From: Cytobacillus citreus
Lineage (GTDB): Bacteria > Bacillota > Bacilli > Bacillales > Cytobacillaceae
DNA: 64,000 nucleotides
Assembly (NCBI RefSeq): GCF_018343665.1
Contig: NZ_JAGYPM010000001.1
Span: forward strand, 407,239-471,238
Direction of reading: 5' to 3'
Positions 53,616 to 62,544 of this stretch are shown in pieces. Every line of letters begins with the position of its first letter. The first letter of the stretch is position 1. The position numbers and the translations under genes were made by a program. A model generated the notes under the pieces. The model ran no database searches, was not told where the DNA came from, and saw nothing but the letters and a program-made list of their open reading frames with translations.

Positions 53616-53915
53616 ATGGATCTTTTTGAGAAGCTCTATGATGAGCACGAAAATGTAAAGGTTCGATTCGTTGGCTTTACAACTGAACAAACAAGATATG
53701 ATTTTGGGATTGTTTATACCAATTTATTTTTCGGAAAACCTCTAGTCGTCTGTATGCAAACTAGCCGCTCAACACTCCTCGATCCTAAGGACCTCGAAGA
53801 CATTGAATTTTTACAAAAAGCCTTTAAGATGGATAATCGAAAGCAAGTAGAAGACTTATGCGAATTCTTCAAAAATGCCATCCCTGGATCCAGTTTTCAA
53901 ACTCAGTATGAATAA
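53616..53915 (+). CDS. DUF3055-like protein
   Basis: A 99-residue soluble protein (MDLFEKLYDEHENVKVRFVG; YDFGIVYTNLFFGKPLVVCM; DLEDIEFLQKAFK) resembling the DUF3055/SAV0927 family conserved in Bacilli. Function unknown. ATG at 53616 with AAGGAGGGG; the open frame upstream has no start support. A hairpin AGCAGGCA / TGCCTGCT at 53921-53944 follows the stop. Confidence 0.75.
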   Translation: MDLFEKLYDEHENVKVRFVGFTTEQTRYDFGIVYTNLFFGKPLVVCMQTSRSTLLDPKDLEDIEFLQKAFKMDNRKQVEDLCEFFKNAIPGSSFQTQYE

Positions 53916-53920
53916 TTAAA

Positions 53921-53944
53921 GCAGGCAGTTTTTTTGCCTGCTGT
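53921..53944 (+). terminator. Possible terminator
   Basis: AGCAGGCA / TGCCTGCT stem with a loop of T residues; no T tail after it, so termination is doubtful. Confidence 0.45.
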
Positions 53945-54069
53945 ACATAACTGTATAATAAAAACTTTGTAGCAATATAGCTATTGTGTCATACTAATTG
54001 GAAGAAGAATCCTGTCAAATATCTATATATTTTGAATGTAGAGTTTCTAATAGGTTATACAATTTACCC

Positions 54070-54126
54070 TTGAAAAAATAATTGTGTTATATTATTATGT
54101 AATTAAGGTTATTAAAGCGTTTTCAA
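54070..54126 (+). promoter_or_regulatory. SR1 promoter and cre site
   Basis: -35 TTGAAA (54070-54075), 17-bp spacer, -10 TATTAT (54093-54098). At 54112-54126 the minus strand reads TTGAAAACGCTTTAA, one mismatch from the CcpA cre consensus, placed just past the expected start as a roadblock. In B. subtilis SR1 is repressed in glycolytic conditions, mainly by CcpN and less by CcpA. Confidence 0.7.
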
Positions 54127-54155
54127 GCTATTTTATATATAAAGGAGAATGAAAG

Positions 54156-54296
54156 ATGGGTACAATTGTATGCCAAGCGTGTAATTCTACGATAGATTAT
54201 TTCGAGGATGAAAAAGTAACAGTTTTATATTCCAAGTGTGAATGTACTTCATGTGATGGAGAGCATAAAAAACATATGAAAGCAGCAAATAATTAA
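54156..54296 (+). CDS. sr1P: GapA-binding peptide SR1P
   Basis: A 46-residue peptide, MGTIVCQACNSTIDYFEDEK then VTVLYSKCECTSCDGEHKK. The first 20 residues are nearly those of B. subtilis SR1P (39 aa). SR1P binds glyceraldehyde-3-phosphate dehydrogenase GapA and enhances its interaction with RNase J1. Five Cys (CQAC, CEC, C) suggest metal binding. This copy is longer, with a Lys/His/Asn tail. ATG with AAAGGAG. RNase J1 is also encoded in this window. Confidence 0.88.
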   Translation: MGTIVCQACNSTIDYFEDEKVTVLYSKCECTSCDGEHKKHMKAANN

Positions 54297-54317
54297 TATT
54301 TCTATTCTATTATATAT

Positions 54318-54352
54318 AAGGCCTTCCTAAAGGGGAAGGTTCTTTCTTTTGA
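54318..54352 (+). terminator. SR1 terminator
   Basis: AAGGCCTTCC / GGAAGGTTCTT hairpin then TTCTTTT. Confidence 0.8.
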
Positions 54353-54486
54353 TAATTAGGAAGCAAAAAGTTTATTTAGATCCAAAGTATATATGTAAAT
54401 AAATAATTTCCCTGCTAATAAGATCGAATAAGTAAAACCTGGGTATTCGCCAAAAAGGACTTGGCAAGCGCCCAGGTTTTCTAATG
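54352..54486 (+). repeat. R2 repeat copy 7
   Basis: CCTGCTAATAAGATCG block and hairpin outer arms AAACCTGGG / CCCAGGTTT. Other copies have AAACTAAGGC / GCCAAGTTT here, so both arms changed together. Confidence 0.8.
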
Positions 54487-54493
54487 ATATTTT

Positions 54494-55963
54494 TTATCTT
54501 ATTGCTTTGAATTCTTTTATTACACGAAGATATTTAAAATCATAATCCTCGGGACCTTGTACAGGTAGACCAGCATCCATATTTGTTTTTATATATCGAA
54601 GATTTTCTTGTGTAATGATTTCTCCAGGTATGAAAATAGGGATACCTGGAGGATATACCATGATAAATTCAGCAATGATTCTCCCTTCAGATCCATCAAA
54701 GGGCACTAGTTCTGTCTCTGCATAAAAGGCATCTCGTGGTGAAAGTGATAATACTGGAATGTCCGGCAATAACACTTGTGTTTCTAGCTTTTCGGTGAGT
54801 CCATGTCTTTCTGCAGATAACTCTGTTAATGCCTTAATTAACGTATCTGCTTCATAATCTGTATCTCCTGGCGTAATGATGCAAAGGATATTATATAGAT
54901 CGGACATTTCAACTTCGATATTATAGTTTTCGCGGAGCCATTTTTCTACATCAAATCCATTTAACCCCAAATCCTTTACTGAGATTATTAATTTGGTAGG
55001 ATCAAAACCATGTGCAGCATCCGTTTCTAATATTTCATCTCCGACACAATAAATATTCTCAATTTCATTAATTCGTCTGCGAATTGACTGAGCAAGGGTT
55101 ATCGATTTGTCGATTAACTCTTTACCTTCTGTAGCGAGACGTTTTCTTGCCACATCTAGAGAGGCCAGAAGTAAATATGATGTTGAAGTAGTGGTCAACA
55201 TGCTAAGAATGGATTGCACTCTTTTAGCTGAAACAAGATTTCCCTTCATATTTAAGATTGAGCTTTGTGTCATTGAACCACCAAGCTTATGAACACTTGT
55301 AGCGGCTAAATCTGCACCTGCTTGCATGGCGGACATAGGTAAATCATCGTGAAAATGAATATGAGCCCCATGAGCCTCGTCAACTAAAACAGGGACATTA
55401 TAGGAATGGGCAACTTCAACGATTTTTTTTAAATCAGCAGAGATCCCGAAATATGTTGGGTTAATGACAAGAATTCCTTTTGCATCAGGATGTTGTTCGA
55501 GGGCCCTTGCTACAGAGTCAGTCGTTATCCCATGAGAAATTCCAAGATTTTTATCTATTTCTGGATGGATAAAGATCGGGGTTGCTCCAGAAAAAACAAT
55601 AGCAGACATAACAGATTTATGAACATTTCTGGGAACAATAATTTTTTCACCAGGACCACAAACTGCCATTACCATAGTCATTATTGCTCCACTTGTTCCT
55701 TGAACAGAGAAGAATGTTCTGTCTGCTCCAAATGCTTCTGCAGCCAAATCCTGAGCTTCTTTAATAATTCCCTTTGGCTGATGAAGATCATCAAGTGGTC
55801 CTATATTGATCAGGTCAATTGCAAGAGCATTATTTCCAATAAATTCTCTAAATTCAGGATCGATTCCGTTGCCTTTTTTATGCCCAGGTATATGAAATTG
55901 GATAGGATTTTTTTTCGCATGTGCCAGTAATCCGCTAAATAACGGTGTTTCGAATTGTGACAA
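54494..55963 (-). CDS. speA: Arginine decarboxylase SpeA
   Basis: A 489-residue Orn/Lys/Arg decarboxylase, fold type I. IPGHKKGNG near 26, PLP Lys in SVHKLGGSMTQSS (about 230), and DEAHGAHI Asp-His pair; C-terminal domain with VYPPGIPIFIPGE. B. subtilis SpeA (490 aa) makes agmatine for spermidine synthesis and has the same neighbours (SR1, yktA). ATG with AGAGGTGTGG. Could also act on lysine, but size and context favour arginine. An R2 hairpin downstream may end the transcript. Confidence 0.9.
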   Translation of the reverse strand: MSQFETPLFSGLLAHAKKNPIQFHIPGHKKGNGIDPEFREFIGNNALAIDLINIGPLDDLHQPKGIIKEAQDLAAEAFGADRTFFSVQGTSGAIMTMVMAVCGPGEKIIVPRNVHKSVMSAIVFSGATPIFIHPEIDKNLGISHGITTDSVARALEQHPDAKGILVINPTYFGISADLKKIVEVAHSYNVPVLVDEAHGAHIHFHDDLPMSAMQAGADLAATSVHKLGGSMTQSSILNMKGNLVSAKRVQSILSMLTTTSTSYLLLASLDVARKRLATEGKELIDKSITLAQSIRRRINEIENIYCVGDEILETDAAHGFDPTKLIISVKDLGLNGFDVEKWLRENYNIEVEMSDLYNILCIITPGDTDYEADTLIKALTELSAERHGLTEKLETQVLLPDIPVLSLSPRDAFYAETELVPFDGSEGRIIAEFIMVYPPGIPIFIPGEIITQENLRYIKTNMDAGLPVQGPEDYDFKYLRVIKEFKAIR

Positions 55964-56103
55964 TTTACTTCCACACCTCTTTAAATTATTTTGTCAAAAA
56001 AGGTCATAAAACATTTGAATTATAGCACTTTTCTTTATCCTTGCATAGAAAATTCGATACATACGAAAGTACATTTTTTCAGTCTAATGAAGTGACTTTT
56101 TAT

Positions 56104-56293
56104 CGCAGATTAACGGGCAGTAAAACCCCCACTTCAAGTTTGCGAGAGAATCAAAGAAACATAAGTGGGGATCAACTGCCCGTAAAGGCCCATAAAATGA
56201 ACACAGACTAAAAGCGCCACATAGTGTGGCAACGTCTGCACTAGCACATCCTGTGCTTCGGAAAACCCCCACTGATGGAAGTTTCACTTTATT
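56104..56293 (+). mobile_element. M1 element copy 2, IS200/IS605-like non-autonomous element
   Basis: A 190-bp element directly 3' of TTTAT (56099-56103). Shares with copy 1 the left 30 bp (CGCAGATTAACGGGCAGTAA, one change in the next ten), the central GTGGCAACGTCTGCACTAGC / CCTGTGCTTCG part and the right CCCCCACTGATGG ... TTTCACTTTATT end. Carries a duplicated CTGCCCGTAAAGG arm complementary to its left end. Lies between speA and the nitronate monooxygenase gene; the rest of that 400-bp spacer shows nothing. Confidence 0.65.
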
Positions 56294-56370
56294 AGTTTTA
56301 GATGTAGACAGGAAAATATAACATTAAAATAGAAGTATGTAGAAGATGAATGGTTTAGGAGGACTTTAAA

Positions 56371-57330
56371 ATGAAATGGAATACAAGAATAACAGAATTA
56401 TTAAATATCGAATACCCAATTATTCAAGGAGGACTTGCTCATCTCGCCTACTCAGATTTAGCAGCTGCTGTATCAAATGCTGGAGGGTTAGGACAAGTCA
56501 CGGCAATGTCACTTGAAAGCCCTGAAGAATTGAGAGAAGAAATTAAAAGAGTAAAAACATTGACTACTAAACCATATGGTGTAAATTTTGCAATAGGACA
56601 GCATGGGAGAGCTTTTTCTCATTATTTAGATGTTGCAATTGACGAAGGGGTCCCTGTTATCACGATGACTGGGGGAAATCCTGCACCGATATTTGATCAA
56701 TTAAAGGGAGTAAAGGTTAAGAAGCTTGTATTAGTAGCTGCTAAAAGGCAGGCAATAAAAGCTGAAGAGCTTGGTGCAGATGCAGTTATGGTTGTAGGTC
56801 AAGAAGGGGGAGGCCATTTAGGAAGAGATGATATTGGTACTTTTGTTTTAACACCTCAAGTCGTAGATGCTGTTTCGATCCCTGTAATTGCTTCGGGTGG
56901 AATCGGGGATGGAAGAGGACTTATGGCTGCTTTAAGTCTAGGGGCTGAAGGGATTGAAATGGGTACAAGATTCATAGCTACGAAGGAATGCATCCATGCC
57001 TCAGATATTTATAAAAAACAACTTGTGGGAGGGAATGAAAATGATACAGTTGTTATTAAAAGATCGATAGGTACTCCTGCGAGAGTTATATCTAATTCAT
57101 GGACAGATCAAATATTAGAAATTGAGAAAGCAAATGGGGGCTACGAACAATTAAAAGACTTTATTAGCGGGAAGGCTAATAAAAATTATATTCATAATGG
57201 GAAGGCAGAGGAGGGGTTCGCTTGGGCAGGACAAGTTATGGGGTTAATTAAAGATGTCCCAACGGTTCAGGAACTTTTTGACCGAATGATAGCTGAAAGT
57301 GAAAGCATTCGTAAAAGGTGGGCAAATTAA
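56371..57330 (+). CDS. Nitronate monooxygenase / FabK-like flavoprotein
   Basis: A 319-residue FMN TIM-barrel enzyme: NIEYPIIQGGLAHLAYSDLA start, VVGQEGGGHLGRDD with catalytic-region His, IPVIASGGIGDGRGLMAALS and GAEGIEMGTRFIAT phosphate site. Family members oxidise nitronates (2-nitropropane dioxygenase) or act as enoyl-ACP reductase FabK; the GGGH-GR motif alone does not separate them. TAGGAGGAC before ATG. Monocistronic or with yktA (38 bp downstream). Confidence 0.85.
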   Translation: MKWNTRITELLNIEYPIIQGGLAHLAYSDLAAAVSNAGGLGQVTAMSLESPEELREEIKRVKTLTTKPYGVNFAIGQHGRAFSHYLDVAIDEGVPVITMTGGNPAPIFDQLKGVKVKKLVLVAAKRQAIKAEELGADAVMVVGQEGGGHLGRDDIGTFVLTPQVVDAVSIPVIASGGIGDGRGLMAALSLGAEGIEMGTRFIATKECIHASDIYKKQLVGGNENDTVVIKRSIGTPARVISNSWTDQILEIEKANGGYEQLKDFISGKANKNYIHNGKAEEGFAWAGQVMGLIKDVPTVQELFDRMIAESESIRKRWAN

Positions 57331-57368
57331 AGCAATTACATGAGTGAAGAATAAAGAGGTGATTTATT

Positions 57369-57638
57369 ATGGAATACCAATACCCGATTGAGCATGATTG
57401 GACGACAGAAGAAATTATTGATGTCATTCATTACTTTCAACAAATTGAAGAAGCATATGGAAAAGGTGTTGATCGAGAAAAATTTCTCGAAGCTTATAGA
57501 AGATTTAAAGAAATTGTCCCAGGTAAAGCTCAAGAACGAAAGATTTGTGATGAGTTTGAAGAAGTAAGTGGATTCTCATCCTATAGGATTTTAAAGACTG
57601 TAAAGGAAACAGAAACTGGTAAAACAATAAAGATATAA
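57369..57638 (+). CDS. yktA: YktA-like UPF0223 protein
   Basis: An 89-residue helical protein (YPIEHDWTTEEIIDVIHYFQ, FKEIVPGKAQERKICDEFEE) matching UPF0223/YktA in length and synteny (speA, yktA, yktB). A three-helix fold is known for the family; function unknown. ATG with GAGGTGA. Confidence 0.9.
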   Translation: MEYQYPIEHDWTTEEIIDVIHYFQQIEEAYGKGVDREKFLEAYRRFKEIVPGKAQERKICDEFEEVSGFSSYRILKTVKETETGKTIKI

Positions 57639-57667
57639 TGATTGAAATTGTACTCTTTACATTAGTT

Positions 57668-57702
57668 AAATCAGGTGGGGATTATACCCTACCTGATTAG
57701 AA
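57668..57702 (+). terminator. Terminator after yktA
   Basis: AAATCAGGT / ACCTGATTA hairpin with GGGGATTATACCC inner part. Confidence 0.75.
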
Positions 57703-57805
57703 TATCCCACTATTGCTAACGCATAGAGGAGGGAGGGGCTCATTTTCAAAAGAACAAAATAGAGTAAATAAAACCCCAAGCAAATAGAAGATTTTATTTA
57801 CAAGT

Positions 57806-58426
57806 TTAGGCCAGCTTGTATAGCGGTAATAAAGTTTTAAAAACAGATTCAGCTTGTTGTAGAAAATTCTCAGGTGACATTCGAATGGCTTCTTCCTTTG
57901 AAATATGCAAGCCACATAAAATTTCTGCTTTTTTTACCTTTTGTAAGCGAACAAACATTGAATGAAGCTCTTCCTTTGATAAATTTCCGTGTACCTTTGC
58001 CTCTGGTTTTGTGTGATCAACTGACCAAACAAAATTCTTCGGTGTTTGTTTATATATTTTATTAATATTTGCTTCTAATTTCTTACCAAATATCTCTTTA
58101 TTAGGTGCCTCATAAATGAGTGCAAACCAGATAAATACATGTGTTTCCCATAAACCTATTTGAAAATGGGGAAGCATTTTATAGCCTCTTGGATTACTTG
58201 CAAAGGCAACCCAAGTATCTTGAGGAGGGTTTTTTGTCCGCCGGGCATGCTTTGCTACATGAGGAAATATTTCATCCCCAGTCTCAAGGGAAAGAATTGG
58301 CGCAAAGTAATGTCCTAAACCCTCAAGCTTTGGCCTAATATGAGTGATTAATGCCTTCATTCGTTCATCAAGTCCGTTAATTTTAAAAACATCAAAATCT
58401 GTATCAGTAAAACCTGAAAATGTCAT
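57806..58426 (-). CDS. yktB: YktB-like UPF0637 protein
   Basis: A 206-residue soluble protein of the UPF0637 (DUF1054) family: FTDTDFDVFKINGLDERMKA, TWVAFASNPRGYKMLPHFQI and GLHISKEEAIRMSPENFLQQ. Same place as yktB in B. subtilis. Function unknown. ATG with AGGAGGTTT. Confidence 0.9.
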   Translation of the reverse strand: MTFSGFTDTDFDVFKINGLDERMKALITHIRPKLEGLGHYFAPILSLETGDEIFPHVAKHARRTKNPPQDTWVAFASNPRGYKMLPHFQIGLWETHVFIWFALIYEAPNKEIFGKKLEANINKIYKQTPKNFVWSVDHTKPEAKVHGNLSKEELHSMFVRLQKVKKAEILCGLHISKEEAIRMSPENFLQQAESVFKTLLPLYKLA

Positions 58427-58622
58427 ATCATAAACCTCCTAAATCCTATGTCAAATATTGTAGCATAAGGTAGAAAAAACAAAAACAATCTTGCATTTTT
58501 GCGGAATATAAGATGTAAAATTAGGTAATCACACAAATTTGTTGCATAAGTACTAAATTCCTCATATTATATTAGTAAAAATAATCAGAATTTTTTTATT
58601 TTTTGGAAGGGGTGTATTTTCT

Positions 58623-58817
58623 ATGAAACAACTTATGAATTCAGTGAAAAATAAAGAAGGAGAAAGAGAAAGGACAGCCGTTCTCCGGTTAGAACTTGAT
58701 TATGAACTTGCTACATTATTTGATGCTATGAATGAACAAAATGAAGATTTAAAAATGAAAAGTAAACAAAAGCTTGAAGGAATTAGGCAAGAGCTGCTAA
58801 AGCTGCATGCACTTTAA
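58623..58817 (+). CDS. ykzI: YkzI-like small protein
   Basis: A 64-residue, fully helical, charged protein (MKQLMNSVKNKEGERERTAV; LDYELATLFDAMNEQNEDLK). Named from synteny between yktB and suhB; no function known. ATG with GGAAGGGG. Confidence 0.7.
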   Translation: MKQLMNSVKNKEGERERTAVLRLELDYELATLFDAMNEQNEDLKMKSKQKLEGIRQELLKLHAL

Positions 58818-58892
58818 TCGAATGTTCTAAAATGAAAAGAAAAAGGAGAAAGCTTTCACAAAATGTATATTGAAAAAAGACTTAGCCAATAA

Positions 58893-58932
58893 CAAACGAA
58901 CTCCTTGTTGGATATAGGGGTTCGTTTTATTA
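58893..58932 (+). terminator. Terminator
   Basis: AAACGAACTCC / GGGGTTCGTTT hairpin then TATTATT. Confidence 0.8.
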
Positions 58933-58936
58933 TTTT

Positions 58937-59056
58937 ATCTAAAAGGAACTTTTCGAAGTATTAATATTCTAATGTAAATGTGAAATTTCGAGTAGGTCAC
59001 TGCTAAAAGATCGCACAATAAAACTTAGCATTCGACGAAAGCCAAGTTTATCTAAT
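58937..59056 (+). repeat. R2 repeat copy 8 (diverged)
   Basis: CTGCTAAAAGATCGCACAA block and hairpin arms AAACTTAGC / GCCAAGTTT with a shortened inner part, ending ATCTAATTG. Confidence 0.7.
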
Positions 59057-59126
59057 TGTAAATTTGAATTTTACTGTGAATAATAGGAAAATAAGAATGT
59101 TAAGTGTATCTTCGGAGGGCAGAAAG

Positions 59127-59927
59127 ATGACAAATTGGTCAGAAATAAATCACAATGCGAGGGAATGGATAAAAGAAGCAGGAGAAAAAATTAAACATTC
59201 TTTCAATAAAACTTTAGTTATTCAAACAAAAACAAATGCGAACGATTTAGTAACCAACATTGATAAAAAGACGGAACAATATTTTATTGGGAAAATAAGA
59301 GCGCTTTATCCAGATCATAAAATTCTTGGTGAAGAAGGTTTCGGTGATGACTTAAGAAATCTCGAGGGAATTGTTTGGATAATTGACCCTATTGATGGAA
59401 CGATGAACTTTGTTCATCAGCAAAGGAATTTTGCGATCTCTATTGGTATTTATGAGGATGGCATAGGAAAAATTGGCCTGATCTATGATGTTGTTCATGA
59501 TGAGCTATACCATACCCAAAAAGGGCAAGGTGTATATCTGAATGAATTATTACTTCCTCCTCTTAAAGAAGTAAATGTTTCAGAAGCAATAATTGGGATG
59601 AACGCTACATGGGTTACTGAAAATACGCGAATTGATCCTTCCATGTTATCTCCGCTGGTAAAGCATGCACGGGGAACACGTTCATACGGATCTGCTGCAT
59701 TGGAAATGGCTTATATTGCTTCGAGCAGACTGGATGCTTACATTACTTTACGTCTTGCACCATGGGATATTGCAGCAGGAATTATTATGATAGAAGAATT
59801 AGGCGGAGTGGCGACAACCTTGAAGGGTGAACCATTAAATCTTTTAAATAATAATTCGGTTTTCATATCGAGGCCAGGACTTCATCAAGAAATATTGGAA
59901 AAGTATTTAAAAAATGGAAAATGGTAA
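59127..59927 (+). CDS. suhB: Inositol monophosphatase-family protein SuhB
   Basis: A 266-residue Mg2+-dependent phosphatase: GEEGF, WIIDPIDGTMNF metal site, and LAPWDIAAGIIMIEELGG. Corresponds to YktC/SuhB. Hydrolyses inositol-1-phosphate or related sugar phosphates; true substrate uncertain. ATG 59127 has CGGAGGG; in-frame starts up to 59064 precede the site and overlap the edge of an R2 repeat. Confidence 0.9.
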   Translation: MTNWSEINHNAREWIKEAGEKIKHSFNKTLVIQTKTNANDLVTNIDKKTEQYFIGKIRALYPDHKILGEEGFGDDLRNLEGIVWIIDPIDGTMNFVHQQRNFAISIGIYEDGIGKIGLIYDVVHDELYHTQKGQGVYLNELLLPPLKEVNVSEAIIGMNATWVTENTRIDPSMLSPLVKHARGTRSYGSAALEMAYIASSRLDAYITLRLAPWDIAAGIIMIEELGGVATTLKGEPLNLLNNNSVFISRPGLHQEILEKYLKNGKW

Positions 59928-59937
59928 AGTGTAAAAA

Positions 59938-59970
59938 GAAAACCGTCGCTTAAAAACGGTTTTCTTTTTC
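59938..59970. terminator. Bidirectional terminator between suhB and ylaF
   Basis: AAAACCGT / ACGGTTTT hairpin with TCTTTTTC and AAAAAG flanks. Confidence 0.85.
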
Positions 59971-59974
59971 TTTA

Positions 59975-60160
59975 TTATAGTAATCCATTTTCCCTCATTT
60001 TCTTTTTTGTCTTAAAGCCAAATCCCATCACTAGAACTAATGCGATAATTGATCCTAATATCCCAATAATACTTTCTTCTGCAATAGCAATGCCGATTCC
60101 CATGATGCATAGTGCAGCAGCAATCGCAAAAGCTAATAATGGCCACTTTATTTGTTTCAT
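59975..60160 (-). CDS. ylaF: YlaF-like small membrane protein (DUF5325)
   Basis: A 61-residue protein with two membrane helices (WPLLAFAIAAALCIMGIGIA and IIGILGSIIALVLVMGFGF) and a basic tail KTKKKMREN. Matches YlaF in length and in its place divergent from typA. Function unknown. ATG with GGGAGG. Confidence 0.8.
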   Translation of the reverse strand: MKQIKWPLLAFAIAAALCIMGIGIAIAEESIIGILGSIIALVLVMGFGFKTKKKMRENGLL

Positions 60161-60341
60161 AATATGTAACCTCCCATTCTGGGTGTGTAATAAGTTAATT
60201 TAAAAAAATTTTACAATGCTTTTATTATTTTACACAAAAAGCTATTAGGTTTCCACTTTATTTGTGTTATAATATCTCAGTTGTAGATAAGCAATTTTTA
60301 AATTTGATTATAATCCCTAAATATAGGTAGGAGGAACTTCC

Positions 60342-62180
60342 TTGAAATTAAGAGAAGATATACGTAATATTGCCATTATCGCTCACGTCGATCATGGTAA
60401 AACAACAATGGTTGATCAGCTTCTGAAACAGGCTGGGACATTTAGATCAAACGAGCATGTAGAAGAGCGTGCGATGGATTCTAATGACATTGAAAGAGAA
60501 CGCGGAATTACGATTTTAGCAAAAAACACTGCGATTCAATACAAGGATACAAGAATTAATATTCTTGATACACCAGGACATGCTGATTTCGGTGGCGAAG
60601 TTGAGCGAATTATGAAAATGGTTGACGGAGTATTGCTGATTGTGGATGCATATGAAGGCTGTATGCCGCAAACCCGCTTCGTTCTAAAAAAAGCATTAGA
60701 GCAAAATTTAACCCCAATTGTCGTTGTAAACAAAATTGATCGTGATTTTGCTCGACCTGAGGAAGTAATTGATGAGGTACTTGATTTATTTATCGAGCTA
60801 GAAGCGAATGAGGAGCAGCTTGAATTCCCAGTTATTTATGCATCAGGAATTAACGGTACTGCAAGTACTGATCCTACTAAACAAGATAAGAACATGCAGG
60901 CGCTTTATGATGCAATCGTGAACCGTATACCGGCCCCAATAGATAATCGTGAAGAACCTTTACAATTCCAAGTAGCTTTACTTGATTATAATGATTATGT
61001 TGGTAGAATTGGGATTGGAAGAGTTTTCCGCGGTACTATTCAGGTTGGACAACAAGTCGCATTAATGAAACTAGATGGTACAGTTAAGCAATTTCGTGTA
61101 ACGAAAATTTTTGGGTTCTTTGGACTAAAGCGCCAAGAAATTGAAGAAGCATGTGCTGGGGATTTAATCGCTTTATCAGGCATGGAAGATATTAATGTCG
61201 GTGAGACTGTATGTCCAGTTGAACACCAAGAAGCATTGCCGATTCTTCGAATTGACGAACCAACATTACAAATGACCTTCCTTGTAAATAACAGTCCATT
61301 TGCTGGTAGAGAAGGAAAATATTTAACTGCCAGAAAGGTTGAGGAGAGATTACGAGCTCAACTGCAAACAGACGTTAGTTTACGAGTTGATAATACAGAT
61401 TCCCCGGATGCATGGATTGTTTCTGGACGTGGAGAATTGCATTTATCAATATTAATTGAGAATATGCGCCGCGAAGGCTTTGAACTGCAAGTTTCTAAGC
61501 CAGAAGTAATTGTAAGGGAAATTGACGGAGTACGCTGTGAACCTGTTGAGAGAGTACAAATTGATGTACCTGAAGAACATACAGGAGCTATTATGGAATC
61601 AATCGGTGCTCGAAAAGGTGAAATGCTTGATATGATCAATAATGGAACGGGTCAAGTTCGCTTGATTTTTAATGTACCTGCACGTGGATTAATCGGCTAC
61701 ACGACTGAATTTCTAACTTTAACTCGTGGATACGGAATCATTAACCACACGTTTGATAGCTACCAGCCAATGACACAGGGACAGGTTGGAGGAAGACGCG
61801 AAGGTGTACTTGTTTCAATGGAGAGTGGAAAAGCTTCAACATATGGTATTATGCAAGTAGAGGATCGCGGAACAATTTTCGTTGAACCAGGTACAGAGAT
61901 CTATGAGGGTATGATTGTTGGTGAGCATAATCGTGAAAATGATCTTACTGTAAATATTACAAAAGTAAAACAAGCAACCAATGTCCGGTCTGCTACGAAA
62001 GATCAAACAGCAACTATGAAAAAACCTCGCATTATGACTCTTGAAGAAGCATTAGAATATTTAAATGAAGATGAGTATTGCGAAGTCACACCTGAATCTA
62101 TCCGTTTACGTAAAAAAATCCTTGATAAAAATGAACGTGAGAGATCGTCTAAGAAGAAAAAATATGCTGAAATGAGCTAA
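60342..62180 (+). CDS. typA: Ribosome-associated GTPase TypA/BipA
   Basis: A 612-residue translational GTPase: G1 AHVDHGKTT, G2 RGITI, G3 DTPGHADFGGEV, G4 NKIDRD, then EF-G-like domains II, III and V and the BipA C-terminal domain (ARGLIGYTTEFLTLTRGYG). Assists 50S assembly at low temperature and stress. TTG start eight bases after TAGGAGGA. Followed by ylaH 28 bp downstream, probably one transcript. Confidence 0.97.
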   Translation: MKLREDIRNIAIIAHVDHGKTTMVDQLLKQAGTFRSNEHVEERAMDSNDIERERGITILAKNTAIQYKDTRINILDTPGHADFGGEVERIMKMVDGVLLIVDAYEGCMPQTRFVLKKALEQNLTPIVVVNKIDRDFARPEEVIDEVLDLFIELEANEEQLEFPVIYASGINGTASTDPTKQDKNMQALYDAIVNRIPAPIDNREEPLQFQVALLDYNDYVGRIGIGRVFRGTIQVGQQVALMKLDGTVKQFRVTKIFGFFGLKRQEIEEACAGDLIALSGMEDINVGETVCPVEHQEALPILRIDEPTLQMTFLVNNSPFAGREGKYLTARKVEERLRAQLQTDVSLRVDNTDSPDAWIVSGRGELHLSILIENMRREGFELQVSKPEVIVREIDGVRCEPVERVQIDVPEEHTGAIMESIGARKGEMLDMINNGTGQVRLIFNVPARGLIGYTTEFLTLTRGYGIINHTFDSYQPMTQGQVGGRREGVLVSMESGKASTYGIMQVEDRGTIFVEPGTEIYEGMIVGEHNRENDLTVNITKVKQATNVRSATKDQTATMKKPRIMTLEEALEYLNEDEYCEVTPESIRLRKKILDKNERERSSKKKKYAEMS

Positions 62181-62208
62181 GAAATGATACTCAAAAAGGA
62201 GGGAGAAA

Positions 62209-62529
62209 ATGGGTGTTGATATAAATGAACATCTGTCTTTTTTCGCCGCTTTATTTAAAGTGCAAGAAAACCCAACATTAGGTATGTGGCTTCTTTATTT
62301 AACGATTGTCGTTTTATGTATTATTGTTTTTAAGCTAGGGTTTGCACAAAAATTGCCAATTGGAAAATCAATAATTATTTATCTTTTTCTATTATTAGGA
62401 TGTACATTATTAACCTTTTTCGCAGTGTTCCTCCCAATTGCAGAAGGATTAGTTGTAGCTGCATTAATTTTAATTGTCTACAAAATCCGTCTTTATCAAT
62501 CAAAAAAGCAAGAGGGGAAAGAGATTTAA
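62209..62529 (+). CDS. ylaH: YlaH-like membrane protein
   Basis: A 106-residue protein with three helices ([56 protein letters not shown]). Syntenic with ylaH. Function unknown. ATG with AAAGGAGGGAG. The next gene begins 15 bp on. Confidence 0.85.
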   Translation: MGVDINEHLSFFAALFKVQENPTLGMWLLYLTIVVLCIIVFKLGFAQKLPIGKSIIIYLFLLLGCTLLTFFAVFLPIAEGLVVAALILIVYKIRLYQSKKQEGKEI

Positions 62530-62544
62530 CTTGGAGATGGTTTC

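Larger units (their letters stand above)
54105..54352 (+). ncRNA. sr1: Dual-function small RNA SR1
   Basis: A transcript of about 245 nt from the promoter at 54070-54098 to the hairpin at 54318-54352, encoding SR1P. In B. subtilis SR1 (205 nt, between pdhD and speA) pairs with ahrC mRNA, the arginine catabolism activator, and blocks its translation. Position here is the same, between pdhD and speA. Base pairing with ahrC cannot be judged from this window. Confidence 0.8.

Noticed and set aside
56084-56287. 67-residue minus-strand open frame
   Set aside because: Almost entirely inside M1 element copy 2; no support as a gene.
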